Origin: Clostridium oryzae
GTDB taxonomy: Bacteria > Bacillota > Clostridia > Clostridiales > Clostridiaceae
Length of the DNA stretch: 64,000 nt
Reading direction: 5' to 3'
NCBI RefSeq assembly: GCF_002029235.1
Contig: NZ_MZGV01000012.1
Coordinates: 1-64,000 of the forward strand
Shown here: positions 42,583 to 51,613 of the stretch, one piece after another
How positions within the stretch are numbered: position 1 is the stretch's first letter
Layout of the letters: each line of letters begins with the position of its first letter
Notes under the pieces: generated by a model
What the model was told of the DNA's origin: nothing
Databases searched by the model: none
The model's input: the letters and a program-made list of their open reading frames with translations, nothing else
Position numbers and translations under genes: made by a program

Positions 42583-44607
42583 TTATCTAAGCATAAGCCT
42601 ATTTGCATTGAGATGCTTAACAAAACTTTCCTTCACATTATTTACTTCTTCAAGCTTCAATGTTCTATCAGGATTCAATACTTCAAGCCGTACTGTTGTA
42701 CTCTTCATATTTTCCGGGATATTATCTCCTAAATATGTGTCGATATATTCGATTCTCGTAACTAGTTTGTGATTGAAATTCTTTATATTTTTATCTATAT
42801 CTGCATATGGCATACTTGTTGAAGTTAATATGCTGAAATCAAGATAGGTTCCAGGGAATTTAGGAATAGCTTTATATTTGATTTCCTTCTTTTTTATACT
42901 GTTTAGTGCCTCCAAATCGATATCTAAAACATTTATAGAATGGTTACCATCAAATGCTTTTAGTGCTGCATTAGAAACTGAATATATATATCCCAAATTT
43001 ATATCTGCATAGCTAATACAGAGACAATTCTGTTTATACTCGTTGAATTCTGGTATATAATTAGGTTCAACATTTTTTATCACTTTTATCAAATAGCTGC
43101 TGATTCCTTTCGTATATCTGTAGCTAGACTCTTCACACTCATCACTATAAAATGCTGCTGTCATATGCCGAGACTGATTTAAATTCTCACCATCCAAGAT
43201 AAAAATTCTTCCTATCTCGAAGATTTTTATTTGTTCATAACTCTTCCTGTTTTCATAAATGATTTTTATGATATTAGGACAAAGATCACTCCTCAGCTTA
43301 TCAAACTGTTTAATAGTTGAATTAGCCATTTTCAACGTATTACTATAGGTGTAACCAAGCTTTTTCAACCACTTATTATCATACCAAGAGTACGTTTGAA
43401 CTTCACTAAAACTGAACTTTCTGACTAATATATCCTTTATCAGATATTCCATATCTCTTACAGAGTTTTTCACACTTACTGAGGAAACCATTTTATTTGG
43501 AGCTGCCTTAATGTTACTATATCCATACACTCTCAGAATTTCCTCTATTATATCAGCTTTACAGGTAATGTCCTTAGTAGCTCTAAACGTAGGAACCTTA
43601 ACTTTGTATAACCCGTCTGCTTCTTGAACTTCAAATTGTAGACTGGTCAATATATCTATTACAACAGATTTTTCTATATTGTTTCCTAAATAAGTTTCAA
43701 TATATTTATGCTGTATATCTATTATTAATGCTTTTGTCTCCTTAATGCAGTTATCATATAGTGAAGTTTCCAACGTAACTTGAGGCTGATACTCTTTCAA
43801 AAGTTTTAAATATCTACCTATTGCAATAGGTGTAAGTGAAGTATCTAAGAACTTTTCATACCTTGCACTGGCATCTGTCCTTATACCAAGTGCTGTTGCC
43901 GTCTTTCTAACAGCTACTCCGTCATAGGTTGCTGATTCTAACACTACATCTTTTGTATTCTCAGAAACAGCTGAGCCCTCACCGCCTATTATTCCTGCTA
44001 TTGCTATCGGTTTATCATCACCATATATCATCAAAGTATCTTTCCTAACTTCCCGCTTTTGATCATCTAAAGTTTTAAGCTTAACTGGCTGCTTTATGGA
44101 GTATACATTAACTGTATCAATAGTACCAGCATCAAAGGTGTGCATTGGCTGACCTATATCCATCATAACATAGTTTGCAATATCCACTATAATGTTGATA
44201 GGTCTTATACCACAGTTTTCTAATCTAGTTGTAATAATTTCAGGTGACCTTCCTTGGATTATATTACCTATTTTTATGCCTGAATACCTTAAACATTTAT
44301 CTTTTTCTTCAATTTTAACCTTTAATTTATTTAGCTCTTTACTTTTGAGTTCCTCTTCGTTAACATAATCAATGTCTTTTAGTTTTTTTCTTGTTATTGC
44401 TGCAATCTCTCTTGCCATGCCGTAATGACACCATAAGTCAGGTCTATTTGTAAGAGATTTGTTATCTATTTCGATTATTACATCTTCATTTATTCTCTCA
44501 ACTCCTTCAATTTCAGCTGTCGTAATAGTCAGTTTATTTATTAGATAATCAACATCGACATCTCCTAAATCCACATAATCATTAATCCAGTTTAGTGACA
44601 TTTTCAT
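42583..44607 (-). CDS. pheT: Phenylalanyl-tRNA synthetase beta subunit, short form
   Basis: Beta chain of the alpha2-beta2 enzyme that charges tRNA-Phe. At 674 residues it is more than 100 shorter than usual. The N-terminal [10 protein letters not shown] segment passes directly from EIEGVERIN to [20 protein letters not shown], so the EMAP/OB-fold tRNA-binding insert normally in between is absent. The B3/B4 editing region ([20 protein letters not shown]), the B5 and core domains, and the C-terminal FDX-ACB domain ([18 protein letters not shown]) are present. GGAGGGG precedes the ATG. It follows pheS by 15 bp in a T-box-controlled operon. Confidence 0.93.
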   Translation of the reverse strand: MKMSLNWINDYVDLGDVDVDYLINKLTITTAEIEGVERINEDVIIEIDNKSLTNRPDLWCHYGMAREIAAITRKKLKDIDYVNEEELKSKELNKLKVKIEEKDKCLRYSGIKIGNIIQGRSPEIITTRLENCGIRPINIIVDIANYVMMDIGQPMHTFDAGTIDTVNVYSIKQPVKLKTLDDQKREVRKDTLMIYGDDKPIAIAGIIGGEGSAVSENTKDVVLESATYDGVAVRKTATALGIRTDASARYEKFLDTSLTPIAIGRYLKLLKEYQPQVTLETSLYDNCIKETKALIIDIQHKYIETYLGNNIEKSVVIDILTSLQFEVQEADGLYKVKVPTFRATKDITCKADIIEEILRVYGYSNIKAAPNKMVSSVSVKNSVRDMEYLIKDILVRKFSFSEVQTYSWYDNKWLKKLGYTYSNTLKMANSTIKQFDKLRSDLCPNIIKIIYENRKSYEQIKIFEIGRIFILDGENLNQSRHMTAAFYSDECEESSYRYTKGISSYLIKVIKNVEPNYIPEFNEYKQNCLCISYADINLGYIYSVSNAALKAFDGNHSINVLDIDLEALNSIKKKEIKYKAIPKFPGTYLDFSILTSTSMPYADIDKNIKNFNHKLVTRIEYIDTYLGDNIPENMKSTTVRLEVLNPDRTLKLEEVNNVKESFVKHLNANRLMLR

Positions 44608-44622
44608 TCTTACCCCTCCTAT

Positions 44623-45633
44623 TTATTTGAACTGCTTCAATATTTTTAAATTGCCTGAGTTAAATACCCTGATATCAGGAATACCATATTTCATCATCGC
44701 AAGTCTTGTTAGACCTAGCCCGAAAGCAAAACCGGTGTACTTTTCATTATCTATACCGCCATATTTCAATACATTTGGGTGTATCATACCACAGGGCAGC
44801 AATTCCAGCCATCCAGAATGCTTACAGGTCGGACATCCTTTTCCTCCACAAATCTGACACTTAATATCTAGTTCAAAGCCTGGTTCTACAAAGGGGAAAT
44901 ATCCTGGTCTAAGTCTTACTTCCGTTTTTCTACCGAATACTTCACTAAGCATAATCTCCATAGTGTACATAAGATTAGCTACAGATATATCCTTATCAAT
45001 CACAATTCCTTCCAATTGATAGAAAGTATTCTCGTGAGAGGCATCGATATCCTCATTTCTGAAACACCTTCCAGGAATTATAGCTCTTATTGGCGGCTTA
45101 TATTCGTGCATTATATGCTGCTGTCCGGCTGAAGTTTGAGACCTGAGTACCATGCCATTTTCCAACCAATAGGTATCTTGCATATCTCTTGCTGGGTGGT
45201 ACTTAGGTATATTTAACGCTTCGAAGTTATAATAGTCTGTTTCAACCTCATCGGTATCTGCAATCATAAATCCCATGCCCTTAAAAATCTCCTCTATTTC
45301 CCTTTGAACAATCGTAATAGGGTGATAGGTGCCTTCTTCAAAATCCGAAGCTGGTAGTGTTATATCAAACTTGCTCTTCAAATCGCTTTTTTCAAATTTA
45401 TCTTTCAGCTCTTCCACCTTTTCAGTAATATAATTTTTAAGTTTATTTCCTTTTGCTCCAATAAGCTTTCGTTCATCAATTGAATATTTGCTCAAGGACT
45501 TCAATATATTTGTCAATTCACCCTTCTTGCCAAGAAAAGAAATTCTTACCTGTTCAGCTTCTTCTATTGTGTTTACCTGCTGTAATGCTTTATCCACAGC
45601 ATCCTTTAATTGTATAATTATATCTTCCATTTC
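44623..45633 (-). CDS. pheS: Phenylalanyl-tRNA synthetase alpha subunit
   Basis: Catalytic subunit for tRNA-Phe aminoacylation, 336 residues. The N-terminal coiled-coil region (about 1-85) is followed by motif 2 (IPGRCFRNEDIDASHENTFY). A four-Cys element (CQICGGKGCPTCKHSGW) typical of one PheS branch and motif 3 (GFAFGLGLTRLAMMKYGI) come after it. The start is the ATG after GGAGGGAG; 12 upstream codons are rejected. It is the first gene of pheS-pheT, directly behind a T-box leader whose T-box element and terminator end about 60 bp upstream. Regulation by uncharged tRNA-Phe is therefore expected. Confidence 0.95.
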   Translation of the reverse strand, partial: EMEDIIIQLKDAVDKALQQVNTIEEAEQVRISFLGKKGELTNILKSLSKYSIDERKLIGAKGNKLKNYITEKVEELKDKFEKSDLKSKFDITLPASDFEEGTYHPITIVQREIEEIFKGMGFMIADTDEVETDYYNFEALNIPKYHPARDMQDTYWLENGMVLRSQTSAGQQHIMHEYKPPIRAIIPGRCFRNEDIDASHENTFYQLEGIVIDKDISVANLMYTMEIMLSEVFGRKTEVRLRPGYFPFVEPGFELDIKCQICGGKGCPTCKHSGWLELLPCGMIHPNVLKYGGIDNEKYTGFAFGLGLTRLAMMKYGIPDIRVFNSGNLKILKQFK

Positions 45634-45694
45634 TATACTCTCCCTCCTGATTAATGTAGTAATGTTCATTAAATTCTATATATCCGGATAAAAT

Positions 45695-46015
45695 AAAAAG
45701 CCCCTCATCCTAATAAGGACGAGAGGCTGAGCTCACGTGGTACCACCCTAATTATCAATAATATTATAGTAATCTGCTAAATTTTAGTGTTGCAAAGATA
45801 CTATAAGAAAATTGATATCTCATAGAGATACAGGAATCAAGTTCCGATATCCTCTTTCTTTTAACGGCGAAAGCTCCGTTTTGCCTAATTCTACTTCAGC
45901 TCCAAACTCAAGAGGGAACTTCAAAACACTCTTCACTGCAGGTTCTCATCTACTCCTGCTCTCTGTAAGCTTCAAGTACATTTACTTTCCTCTGTCATCG
46001 TTATATCTTTATAAA
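45695..46015 (-). promoter_or_regulatory. T-box leader of pheST
   Basis: Read on the minus strand, a leader of about 320 bases ends with the T-box AGGGTGGTACCACG (45736-45749). A terminator stem follows (AGCCTCTCGTCC / GGATGAGGGGCT) with a TTTTTAT run (about 45692-45728). The putative specifier TTC (Phe) lies at 45916-45918, immediately after GAAG. Uncharged tRNA-Phe should stabilise the antiterminator and allow pheST transcription. Confidence 0.92.
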
Positions 46016-46069
46016 TTTTATGTAATATTACCACAAATCTATTTTTATGTCAATACGATATAAAAAATG

Positions 46070-46190
46070 AAATGTTGTGGCACTACGGAGATTGATCCGT
46101 TCACTAAACACTTATAACACAAATTTTATGCAAATTTCCTAATTGGGGCAAAGTGAATGTTATAACAAAATTTCGTATAAAATTAGTATT
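46070..46190. repeat. Long-hairpin repeat family, internally deleted copy
   Basis: The left arm (AAATGTTGTGGCACTACGGAG, then ACAAATTTTATGCAAATTTCC) is almost identical to the start of tandem unit 2 near 12.97 kb. The loop is largely missing, and AAAATTTCGTATAAAATTAG follows as the right arm. Confidence 0.75.
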
Positions 46191-46225
46191 CCCTAGTTTT
46201 TATATGATAATTTACATATGGTTTT

Positions 46226-46342
46226 CTAAATATAATCACCCATAGTATAAGCGCAGCTCATAAGTGACGATGCTGCTCCAGTATCTCCCTGTAGTTACTC
46301 TATAAGGATATTAATTTTTGCTGGTCCGATAACACTTCCAAA
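46226..46342 (-). pseudogene. Remnant of an MFS drug-efflux transporter
   Basis: One minus-strand frame reads FGSVIGPAKINILIE, a stop, then LQGDTGAASSLMSCAYTMGD. The P-A--N-L and DTG-ASSLM pattern matches the region between helices of Bcr/CflA-type multidrug transporters. The internal stop and the absence of the rest show decay. It lies between the repeat copy and the ferredoxin-type gene. Confidence 0.5.
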
Positions 46343-46375
46343 ATGTTTTAATATTATTACGAACACTATCTTTTT

Positions 46376-47050
46376 TCAATGTATAATATTATGAATTTGC
46401 AGTTTAATTTTATGATATCCGATAGCTTTTTGTGGGCAAGCTGCTGCACATCTGCCGCATTGTAAGCAATCTGAATGGCTTAATCTGCTCCCCCTATACA
46501 TATATGGTTTCAAACCTAACGGACATTTTTTCTCGCATATTTTACAAGAAACACATGAAGAAGATACATATAATACGACTTTTCTCTTACTAAGTGCTGA
46601 TATTGCTGAAGCTAAAGTACCCATGGGGCAGAAATTACACCAAGTTCTATGATTGTAAAATAAAGACATAGCAACTCCAATTGTTGTGGTTACTATGATT
46701 AGTCTATAAAACACCCGGCCCACACCATAAATATCTCCAGAAGTTTTGCATAATCGTGAAATAAATACTGTCATCATTAATGTAAGAACTATAATTCTAA
46801 AGAAATAGGATTTTAAACACCTCGGAGTTTTTTTATCATTACTAAATTTGCAAACAACATTATCAAAAAAACTTCCTCTAGGGCATATATTTCCGCACCA
46901 AAATCTACCCTTAAAAAAAGAAAGGATTATCGGTCCTATCATGCAAATTGCCGCTATCACTGCAAACCTCATGTCAAATAAGCCTACTATTATAAATGCA
47001 ATTAAGATTATAAAGGAGAACCTTTTCCATACCCTTAAAAATATATTCAT
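46376..47050 (-). CDS. 4Fe-4S binding membrane protein (NapH/polyferredoxin-like)
   Basis: Membrane iron-sulfur protein of 224 residues, likely passing electrons between a quinone or flavin donor and another protein. The hydrophobic part (about 1-150) holds four to five helices with two Cys pairs, CGNICPRGSFFDN and CNFCPMGTLASA. The C-terminal part has two ferredoxin clusters, CVSCKICEKKCPLG and CLQCGRCAAACPQ, each able to hold a 4Fe-4S centre. The pattern is that of NapH/RnfB-like or YccM-like proteins. The start is the ATG eight bases after GGAGG; five upstream codons overlap that site. No partner gene is adjacent. Confidence 0.88.
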   Translation of the reverse strand: MNIFLRVWKRFSFIILIAFIIVGLFDMRFAVIAAICMIGPIILSFFKGRFWCGNICPRGSFFDNVVCKFSNDKKTPRCLKSYFFRIIVLTLMMTVFISRLCKTSGDIYGVGRVFYRLIIVTTTIGVAMSLFYNHRTWCNFCPMGTLASAISALSKRKVVLYVSSSCVSCKICEKKCPLGLKPYMYRGSRLSHSDCLQCGRCAAACPQKAIGYHKIKLQIHNIIH

Positions 47051-47086
47051 CCATACTACCTCCATACCTTATCATAAAATCGTAAA

Positions 47087-47133
47087 AAGAAAGACAATAA
47101 GCATAATCAATGACTATATTTATTGTCTTTCTT
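47087..47133 (-). terminator. Terminator after the zincin gene
   Basis: On the minus strand AAGAAAGACAATAA / TTATTGTCTTTCTT is followed by TTTTTACG. It separates the zincin gene from the ferredoxin-type gene. Confidence 0.85.
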
Positions 47134-47176
47134 ACTTATATCTTTATTTCTGGTAGGCATAATATATTCTTAAAAT

Positions 47177-47626
47177 TTATTTTATTTTCAGCTCCTCATC
47201 TACTTGTTTCTGAACTCTTCCAAAGGATATTTCCTTATCCTCTCCATCTAATTTAAGAAAGGATTTAGATAAATCTTCAACAGTAGATTCCAATAAATTC
47301 ATAAAGCGCGAATACGCAAAATTGAATTTGGGATCTTCCTCATCTTGTCCAAACACCAAGTACACTAAGCCTTCAAGCATTTGATCCATACCCCATAACT
47401 TCAAATGCAATAGTTCATGAATAATTAATGCTTCAAGGTTAGTTTGTTTAGGATTGAAACAATTAATTAATAAAATAGCTTTTTTATCATCAGCATCTAT
47501 CTTAATATCTCCTGTCTTTCTCCATTCCTTATTTACAGCTTCATATTTTATATCCCAATCCCTAAGCCTTAGCGTATCCTGCCATTTTGTTAAATACTTC
47601 TTAATATCTTCTTCTTTAAATTTCAT
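47177..47626 (-). CDS. Small predicted zinc metallopeptidase (HELLH zincin)
   Basis: A 149-residue soluble protein with HELLH at residues 70-74, the zinc-binding and catalytic motif of zincin peptidases. It starts KFKEEDIKKYLTKWQDTLRL and has KKAILLINCFNPKQTNLEAL just before the motif. A third ligand is not obvious. No signal peptide is seen, so it probably acts in the cytoplasm. It is a single-domain protein of a kind often annotated only as hypothetical. It lies 28 bp downstream of the His-rich mini-protein gene on the same strand and likely shares its transcript. Only a weak AAAGAG site is present. Confidence 0.8.
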   Translation of the reverse strand: MKFKEEDIKKYLTKWQDTLRLRDWDIKYEAVNKEWRKTGDIKIDADDKKAILLINCFNPKQTNLEALIIHELLHLKLWGMDQMLEGLVYLVFGQDEEDPKFNFAYSRFMNLLESTVEDLSKSFLKLDGEDKEISFGRVQKQVDEELKIK

Positions 47627-47654
47627 TTTTCTGACTCTTTATCTATTATAATAA

Positions 47655-47855
47655 TTATTTCTTAAATCTCTTACCATACTTAATCCATAAATAGACTATT
47701 ACTAATATTATAGCAATCAATATTATCATTCCGCTTGGATGACCATAAAATCCACTATGATAATAATGATGATAGTGATTATGATGTAATATACTATGCA
47801 TAATCGAATGTCCTACACTATGATGATAACCATGACTATGAAAATGAAAGTGCAT
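47655..47855 (-). CDS. Histidine-rich small membrane protein
   Basis: A 66-residue protein. Its first 39 residues contain 15 histidines (HFHFHSHGYHH, then HHNHYHHYYH). A single transmembrane helix follows at about residues 43-60 (MIILIAIILVIVYLWI) with a basic tail YGKRFKK, giving a likely N-out, C-in orientation. The His cluster suggests binding of Zn, Ni or Cu at the cell surface, an inference from composition. I do not recognise a family. It is upstream of, and probably cotranscribed with, the HELLH zincin gene. GAGGGGTG lies about 12 bases upstream of the ATG. Confidence 0.75.
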   Translation of the reverse strand: MHFHFHSHGYHHSVGHSIMHSILHHNHYHHYYHSGFYGHPSGMIILIAIILVIVYLWIKYGKRFKK

Positions 47856-48018
47856 TAACTAGCTCACACCCCTCTATTTTTAATTCTAAATTCTTCATCT
47901 TGCTCAATTAATACTTTAAGTTTATTTTTTCATGTTATTTGACCTTACTGTTAACTCATTGTATCATTATACCATAAACACCCATATTGTACGAATAATT
48001 CTAGAAAGGAGCCTAAAT

Positions 48019-48675
48019 ATGGTTATTACTTGTATTTCTGCCTCAAACATAAAACATGCTGTTAAAAACAGCACCTCATTAAAAACCTGTAAAATTATAA
48101 AAGATTTGTTGAAAATGAAAGTTTCAGATCATGTAGATGTTGAAATTATTCCATTGGTTAATTATGAACTTGAGTCCTGCATTGGGTGCGGCTCATGTTT
48201 TCAAAAAGATGTCTGCGTTCATGATGAAAGTTTTAATAGAATTTATCAAATATTAGTTAAATCTGACGCATTATTTATTGTTTCCGCACACTACGCCCCA
48301 ATACCATCGAAACTTTCTATGCTTCTTGAAAAAATAGAACAATTAGCCTTTCTAAAAAGGTTTAATAATGAAAATTATCGATCTCCTTTGTTTAATAAAC
48401 CCGTTGGAATAGTTGCACACGGCGGTGGAACTGAAGAAATTATTAAATATTATAAAGAACCCGTTCTAGATTCTATTTGGAATGCCTTATCTTATCCTGT
48501 TGAAATGAATATTGTTGAAACAGATGATGAACATAGCAATGGTGTAATACTTCCAGTTAAGAGCGTAAAAAGAATTGACACCTCCATCTTTCCTATGCAG
48601 GAATATGATTGGAGCGATATAAAAGAGAGATTGTCTCCCTTAGTAAGTAACGTTCTTGATGCCGTATTAAAATAA
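48019..48675 (+). CDS. Flavodoxin-like/NADPH-dependent FMN reductase family protein
   Basis: A 218-residue flavodoxin-fold protein. The first strand VITCISASNIKHAV would bind the FMN phosphate. CIGCGSCFQKDVCVHDE (about residues 56-72) is the Cys cluster typical of iron-sulfur flavoproteins and related reductases. DALFIVSAHYAPIPSKLSML and KPVGIVAHGGG are later flavodoxin-fold strands. It may carry electrons in anaerobic metabolism; partners are unknown. The start is the ATG after AAAGGAG; 29 upstream codons are rejected. It is divergent from the His-rich gene, with a truncated long-hairpin repeat after it. Confidence 0.85.
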   Translation: MVITCISASNIKHAVKNSTSLKTCKIIKDLLKMKVSDHVDVEIIPLVNYELESCIGCGSCFQKDVCVHDESFNRIYQILVKSDALFIVSAHYAPIPSKLSMLLEKIEQLAFLKRFNNENYRSPLFNKPVGIVAHGGGTEEIIKYYKEPVLDSIWNALSYPVEMNIVETDDEHSNGVILPVKSVKRIDTSIFPMQEYDWSDIKERLSPLVSNVLDAVLK

Positions 48676-48684
48676 CTGCCTAAT

Positions 48685-48758
48685 AGAAATGTTGTGACAC
48701 TACCGAGATTGATCCGTTCATTAAGCACTTGTAGCACGAATTTATGTAAATTTTCTAA
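48685..48758. repeat. Long-hairpin repeat family, left-arm fragment
   Basis: AGAAATGTTGTGACACTACC and GAGATTGATCCGTTCATTAA are nearly identical to the left arm of the unit at 12.97 kb. It is cut off after TTTATGTAAATTTTC, next to the valS terminator. Confidence 0.8.
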
Positions 48759-48760
48759 AA

Positions 48761-48795
48761 ATACTAGGCAGCTATTGCAATCAGCAGCCTAGTAT
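48761..48795 (-). terminator. valS terminator
   Basis: ATACTAGGC / GCCTAGTAT stem with an inner AGC..GCT-like pairing, followed on the minus strand by TTTTTAGAAAATTT. Confidence 0.85.
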
Positions 48796-48806
48796 CTTCT
48801 GACAAA

Positions 48807-51203
48807 TTAATAAAGCTTAACACTTAATTCATCATTAAATTCAAATTCTATATTTTCAGCCCATGTACAGGCTTTTATATCCTTAATGGTTTTAGTAAGG
48901 TACAGGCCCTCACTTTCTGGTATTTGAAGCTTAAGAGTTTCTATTCTATCTTTTAAGGATAGGTTCTTTTCCGATTTATACCTTCTTACTTCATTTATTA
49001 TAATCTTAATATGCTCTCCAAATTGCAATATGCTTCCATCGCCATAATTAGGACTCATATTCCAAATCATACTGTGAATTGAATTTACCTTCTCAAACTG
49101 TTTAAAATAGGACTGATATATTTCTTCTGTTATATGAGGGACATAGATTGCATAGAGCTTAAGCAGCTCTAAGAGTACGTTGTAAAGGGCATATTGAGCA
49201 GAATATCTTTCCTTCTCTCCATGAACTTCTGGTTTATAGAGTCTATCCTTTACTATTTCCAGATAGTCATCACAAAAATCCTGCCAAAAAAAATCGTCTA
49301 TAGTATGCTTAGCAATTCCAATTTCATAGTGCTTTAAGCTTTCCGCTGCAGCTTCTTCAACTTGCTTAATCCTATCAATTATCCATCTATCGATTGGCAA
49401 AAGTTCCTCGGGTTTATTACCATTATAGTCCTGAAGATGGATTATGCAAAAACTGGCTGCATTCCAAAGCTTCGTAAGAAACCTTCTTGAAAGCTTAAGT
49501 TCCTCCTCTGAGAACATCGTATCCGTTCCAAGCTTAGCCCCTGCTGCCCAGTATCTTAATGCATCTGCAGAGTGTCTTTCTATAAGCTGCTTGGGAGATG
49601 ATCCTGCATTATTTTTTGATTTGCTTATCTTCTCTCCTTTTTTCGCTAGAACAAAACCACATATCATAATATCCCTCCACGGAAGCTTTCCGGTATGAAA
49701 AAGGCTCCTTACTATTGTATAAAACGCCCATGTTCTTATTATTTCATGAGCCTGAGTTCTCATGGACATTGGGATAAGCTTGTTGTGCATATCTTCTTCT
49801 GAGTTCCATTTTGAATTTATCAAAGGACTTAAGGATGAGGTAGCCCAAGTATCAAGTACTGCCGTTTCAGGTACGAATTTGCTGCTGCCGCATGTACAGG
49901 TTTTAATTGGTTTTGACTCCATCGGATTTACCGGAAGTTCTTCCTCTTCAGCGTATATAGGTTTTCCGCATTTACTGCAGTACCATAAAGGAAATGGAAT
50001 ACCAAAGTATCTCTGTCTGGATATGCACCAGTCCCATTTTAAATTTTCAACCCAATTAATATATTTACTCTTCATATAGGATGGATACCAATTTATCTCA
50101 TCAGCTGCCTTTAAATATTTTTCCTTTTCACTTAAGATGTCTATATACCACTGTTTTGAATTGATAATTTCTATTGGTCTGCCGCATCTTTCATGAATAG
50201 AAACAGTGTGAGTTAAGGTCTCGTTTTTTTTCAGAAGTCCTCTTTCGTTAAGAAGCTTAATTATTTTTTCTCTTGCAGCTATAACCTTAAGTCCGCCTAT
50301 AAATGGTACATCATCATACAGCTTTCCATCAGGCCTGATAACCTTTTTATATTTAAGCTCGTGCTTTTCATACCATTCCACATCTGTAGTGTCTCCAAAT
50401 GTTGCACACATTACTAGCCCTGTGCCTTTATCAAGGCTTACTTTTTCATCCGTTAATATCGGTATTTCATAATTATATAATGGAACTCTTGCAGCTTTTC
50501 CAACATACTTTTCATACCTCTCATCCTCCGGATTTACAAATAAACATACACAACCATAAAGTAGTTCTGGTCTTGTAGTAGCAACTATCAGTTCCTCACC
50601 TTCAACTACAAATGGTATATAATTGAAGGTGGTTTCTATATCCTTGCTCTCTAGCTCTGCCTGAGCTATAGAAGTTTGACAGGTAGTACACCATAATACT
50701 GGTGATTCCTTTATATATGCTTTACCTGCCTTTGCCATATCTAAAAATGCCTTTTGAGATATCGTTTGTACCCTGCTGTTTATCGTCGAATATTGCAGGT
50801 CCCAATCAACACTGAACCCCATAGCCATCCAAAGTTCCTTGAATTCCTGTTCATATTTTTGGGTGGTATCAAGACATTTTTCTATAAATTCGCTTCTTGG
50901 CAATGATGCTGCTCTTATCTTTTCTTCCTTCTCTACAAGTCTTTCTGTTGGTAAACCATTATCATCAAATCCAAAAGGATAAAATACATTCTTTCCCTGC
51001 ATTCTTTGAAATCTAGCTATCATTTCAGCTTGAGTATAGGAAAATATATGACCTATATGCAAACTTCCGCTTATTGTCGGCGGTGGAGTATCTATAGAAA
51101 AAGTCTGTTTGCTGATGTTAAAGTCATATTTGTATATATTATTTTGCTGCCAATATTTCTGCCATTTCTTTTCTGCTTCTTCTGCATTATATTTTTTATT
51201 CAT
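48807..51203 (-). CDS. valS: Valyl-tRNA synthetase, archaeal-like short type
   Basis: Class I synthetase charging tRNA-Val, 798 residues. HIGH is intact in SGSLHIGHIFSYTQAEM, and the KMSKS loop is KISKS in GEKISKSKNNAGSSPKQL. The editing domain holds ATTRPELLYGC, and zinc-ribbon-like Cys sets are CTTC and CSKCGKPIY/CTCGSSKF. VLDTWATSSLSPLI is the form found in archaeal and some bacterial short enzymes, rather than the common bacterial LDTWFSS. The C-terminal coiled-coil arm is lacking. The start is at AGGAGG-ATCACA-ATG; the frame extends 43 codons upstream into the T-box leader, which I reject. It is single and T-box-controlled. Confidence 0.95.
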   Translation of the reverse strand: MNKKYNAEEAEKKWQKYWQQNNIYKYDFNISKQTFSIDTPPPTISGSLHIGHIFSYTQAEMIARFQRMQGKNVFYPFGFDDNGLPTERLVEKEEKIRAASLPRSEFIEKCLDTTQKYEQEFKELWMAMGFSVDWDLQYSTINSRVQTISQKAFLDMAKAGKAYIKESPVLWCTTCQTSIAQAELESKDIETTFNYIPFVVEGEELIVATTRPELLYGCVCLFVNPEDERYEKYVGKAARVPLYNYEIPILTDEKVSLDKGTGLVMCATFGDTTDVEWYEKHELKYKKVIRPDGKLYDDVPFIGGLKVIAAREKIIKLLNERGLLKKNETLTHTVSIHERCGRPIEIINSKQWYIDILSEKEKYLKAADEINWYPSYMKSKYINWVENLKWDWCISRQRYFGIPFPLWYCSKCGKPIYAEEEELPVNPMESKPIKTCTCGSSKFVPETAVLDTWATSSLSPLINSKWNSEEDMHNKLIPMSMRTQAHEIIRTWAFYTIVRSLFHTGKLPWRDIMICGFVLAKKGEKISKSKNNAGSSPKQLIERHSADALRYWAAGAKLGTDTMFSEEELKLSRRFLTKLWNAASFCIIHLQDYNGNKPEELLPIDRWIIDRIKQVEEAAAESLKHYEIGIAKHTIDDFFWQDFCDDYLEIVKDRLYKPEVHGEKERYSAQYALYNVLLELLKLYAIYVPHITEEIYQSYFKQFEKVNSIHSMIWNMSPNYGDGSILQFGEHIKIIINEVRRYKSEKNLSLKDRIETLKLQIPESEGLYLTKTIKDIKACTWAENIEFEFNDELSVKLY

Positions 51204-51254
51204 TGTGATTCCTCCTAATTTTTTAATATTTTCTGTAACTGCGCAATTACAGAA

Positions 51255-51545
51255 AATAAAAAAACCTTCCATCCTAACAATAGGACGAAAGGTTATATTC
51301 GCGGTACCACCTAATTTTGTACATAAGTACACTCTTTAATATAGTACGGGCATAAGTCTGCCGATACTACTTCCCTTTTAACAGCGGGAACTCCCGTTAA
51401 AACCTACTAGCAAAAGCGTTCAGTTCAAAGCTCCAAGGCTACCTTCGTCATATCCATCCCGGGATATTTCCACCGCCAATCCCTCTCTATACTTCAAGAT
51501 TGTGACTACTCTTCCTCATCAAAGCTTTTAAATATAGTACTATTA
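51255..51545 (-). promoter_or_regulatory. T-box leader of valS
   Basis: Minus-strand leader of about 290 bases ending in the T-box AGGTGGTACCGCG (51300-51312) and a terminator (AACCTTTCGTCCTA / TAGGATGGAAGGTT, 51262-51294) with a run of seven T. The putative specifier GTA (Val) is at 51440-51442, again directly after GAAG. It predicts induction of valS by uncharged tRNA-Val. Confidence 0.93.
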
Positions 51546-51613
51546 TATTAATATAATTTATCATAGTTCCTATATATTGTCAATTAGATTGTTAAATGTC
51601 TGGTGTTTTACAT

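Noticed and set aside
48019..48675. Assigning the flavodoxin-like protein and the NapH-like protein to one electron-transfer operon
   Set aside because: They are on opposite strands, with two other genes and a terminator between them.
51204..51332. 43-codon N-terminal extension of the ValS frame
   Set aside because: It runs through the T-box terminator and antiterminator; a strong AGGAGG precedes the internal ATG, where the conserved ValS sequence begins.
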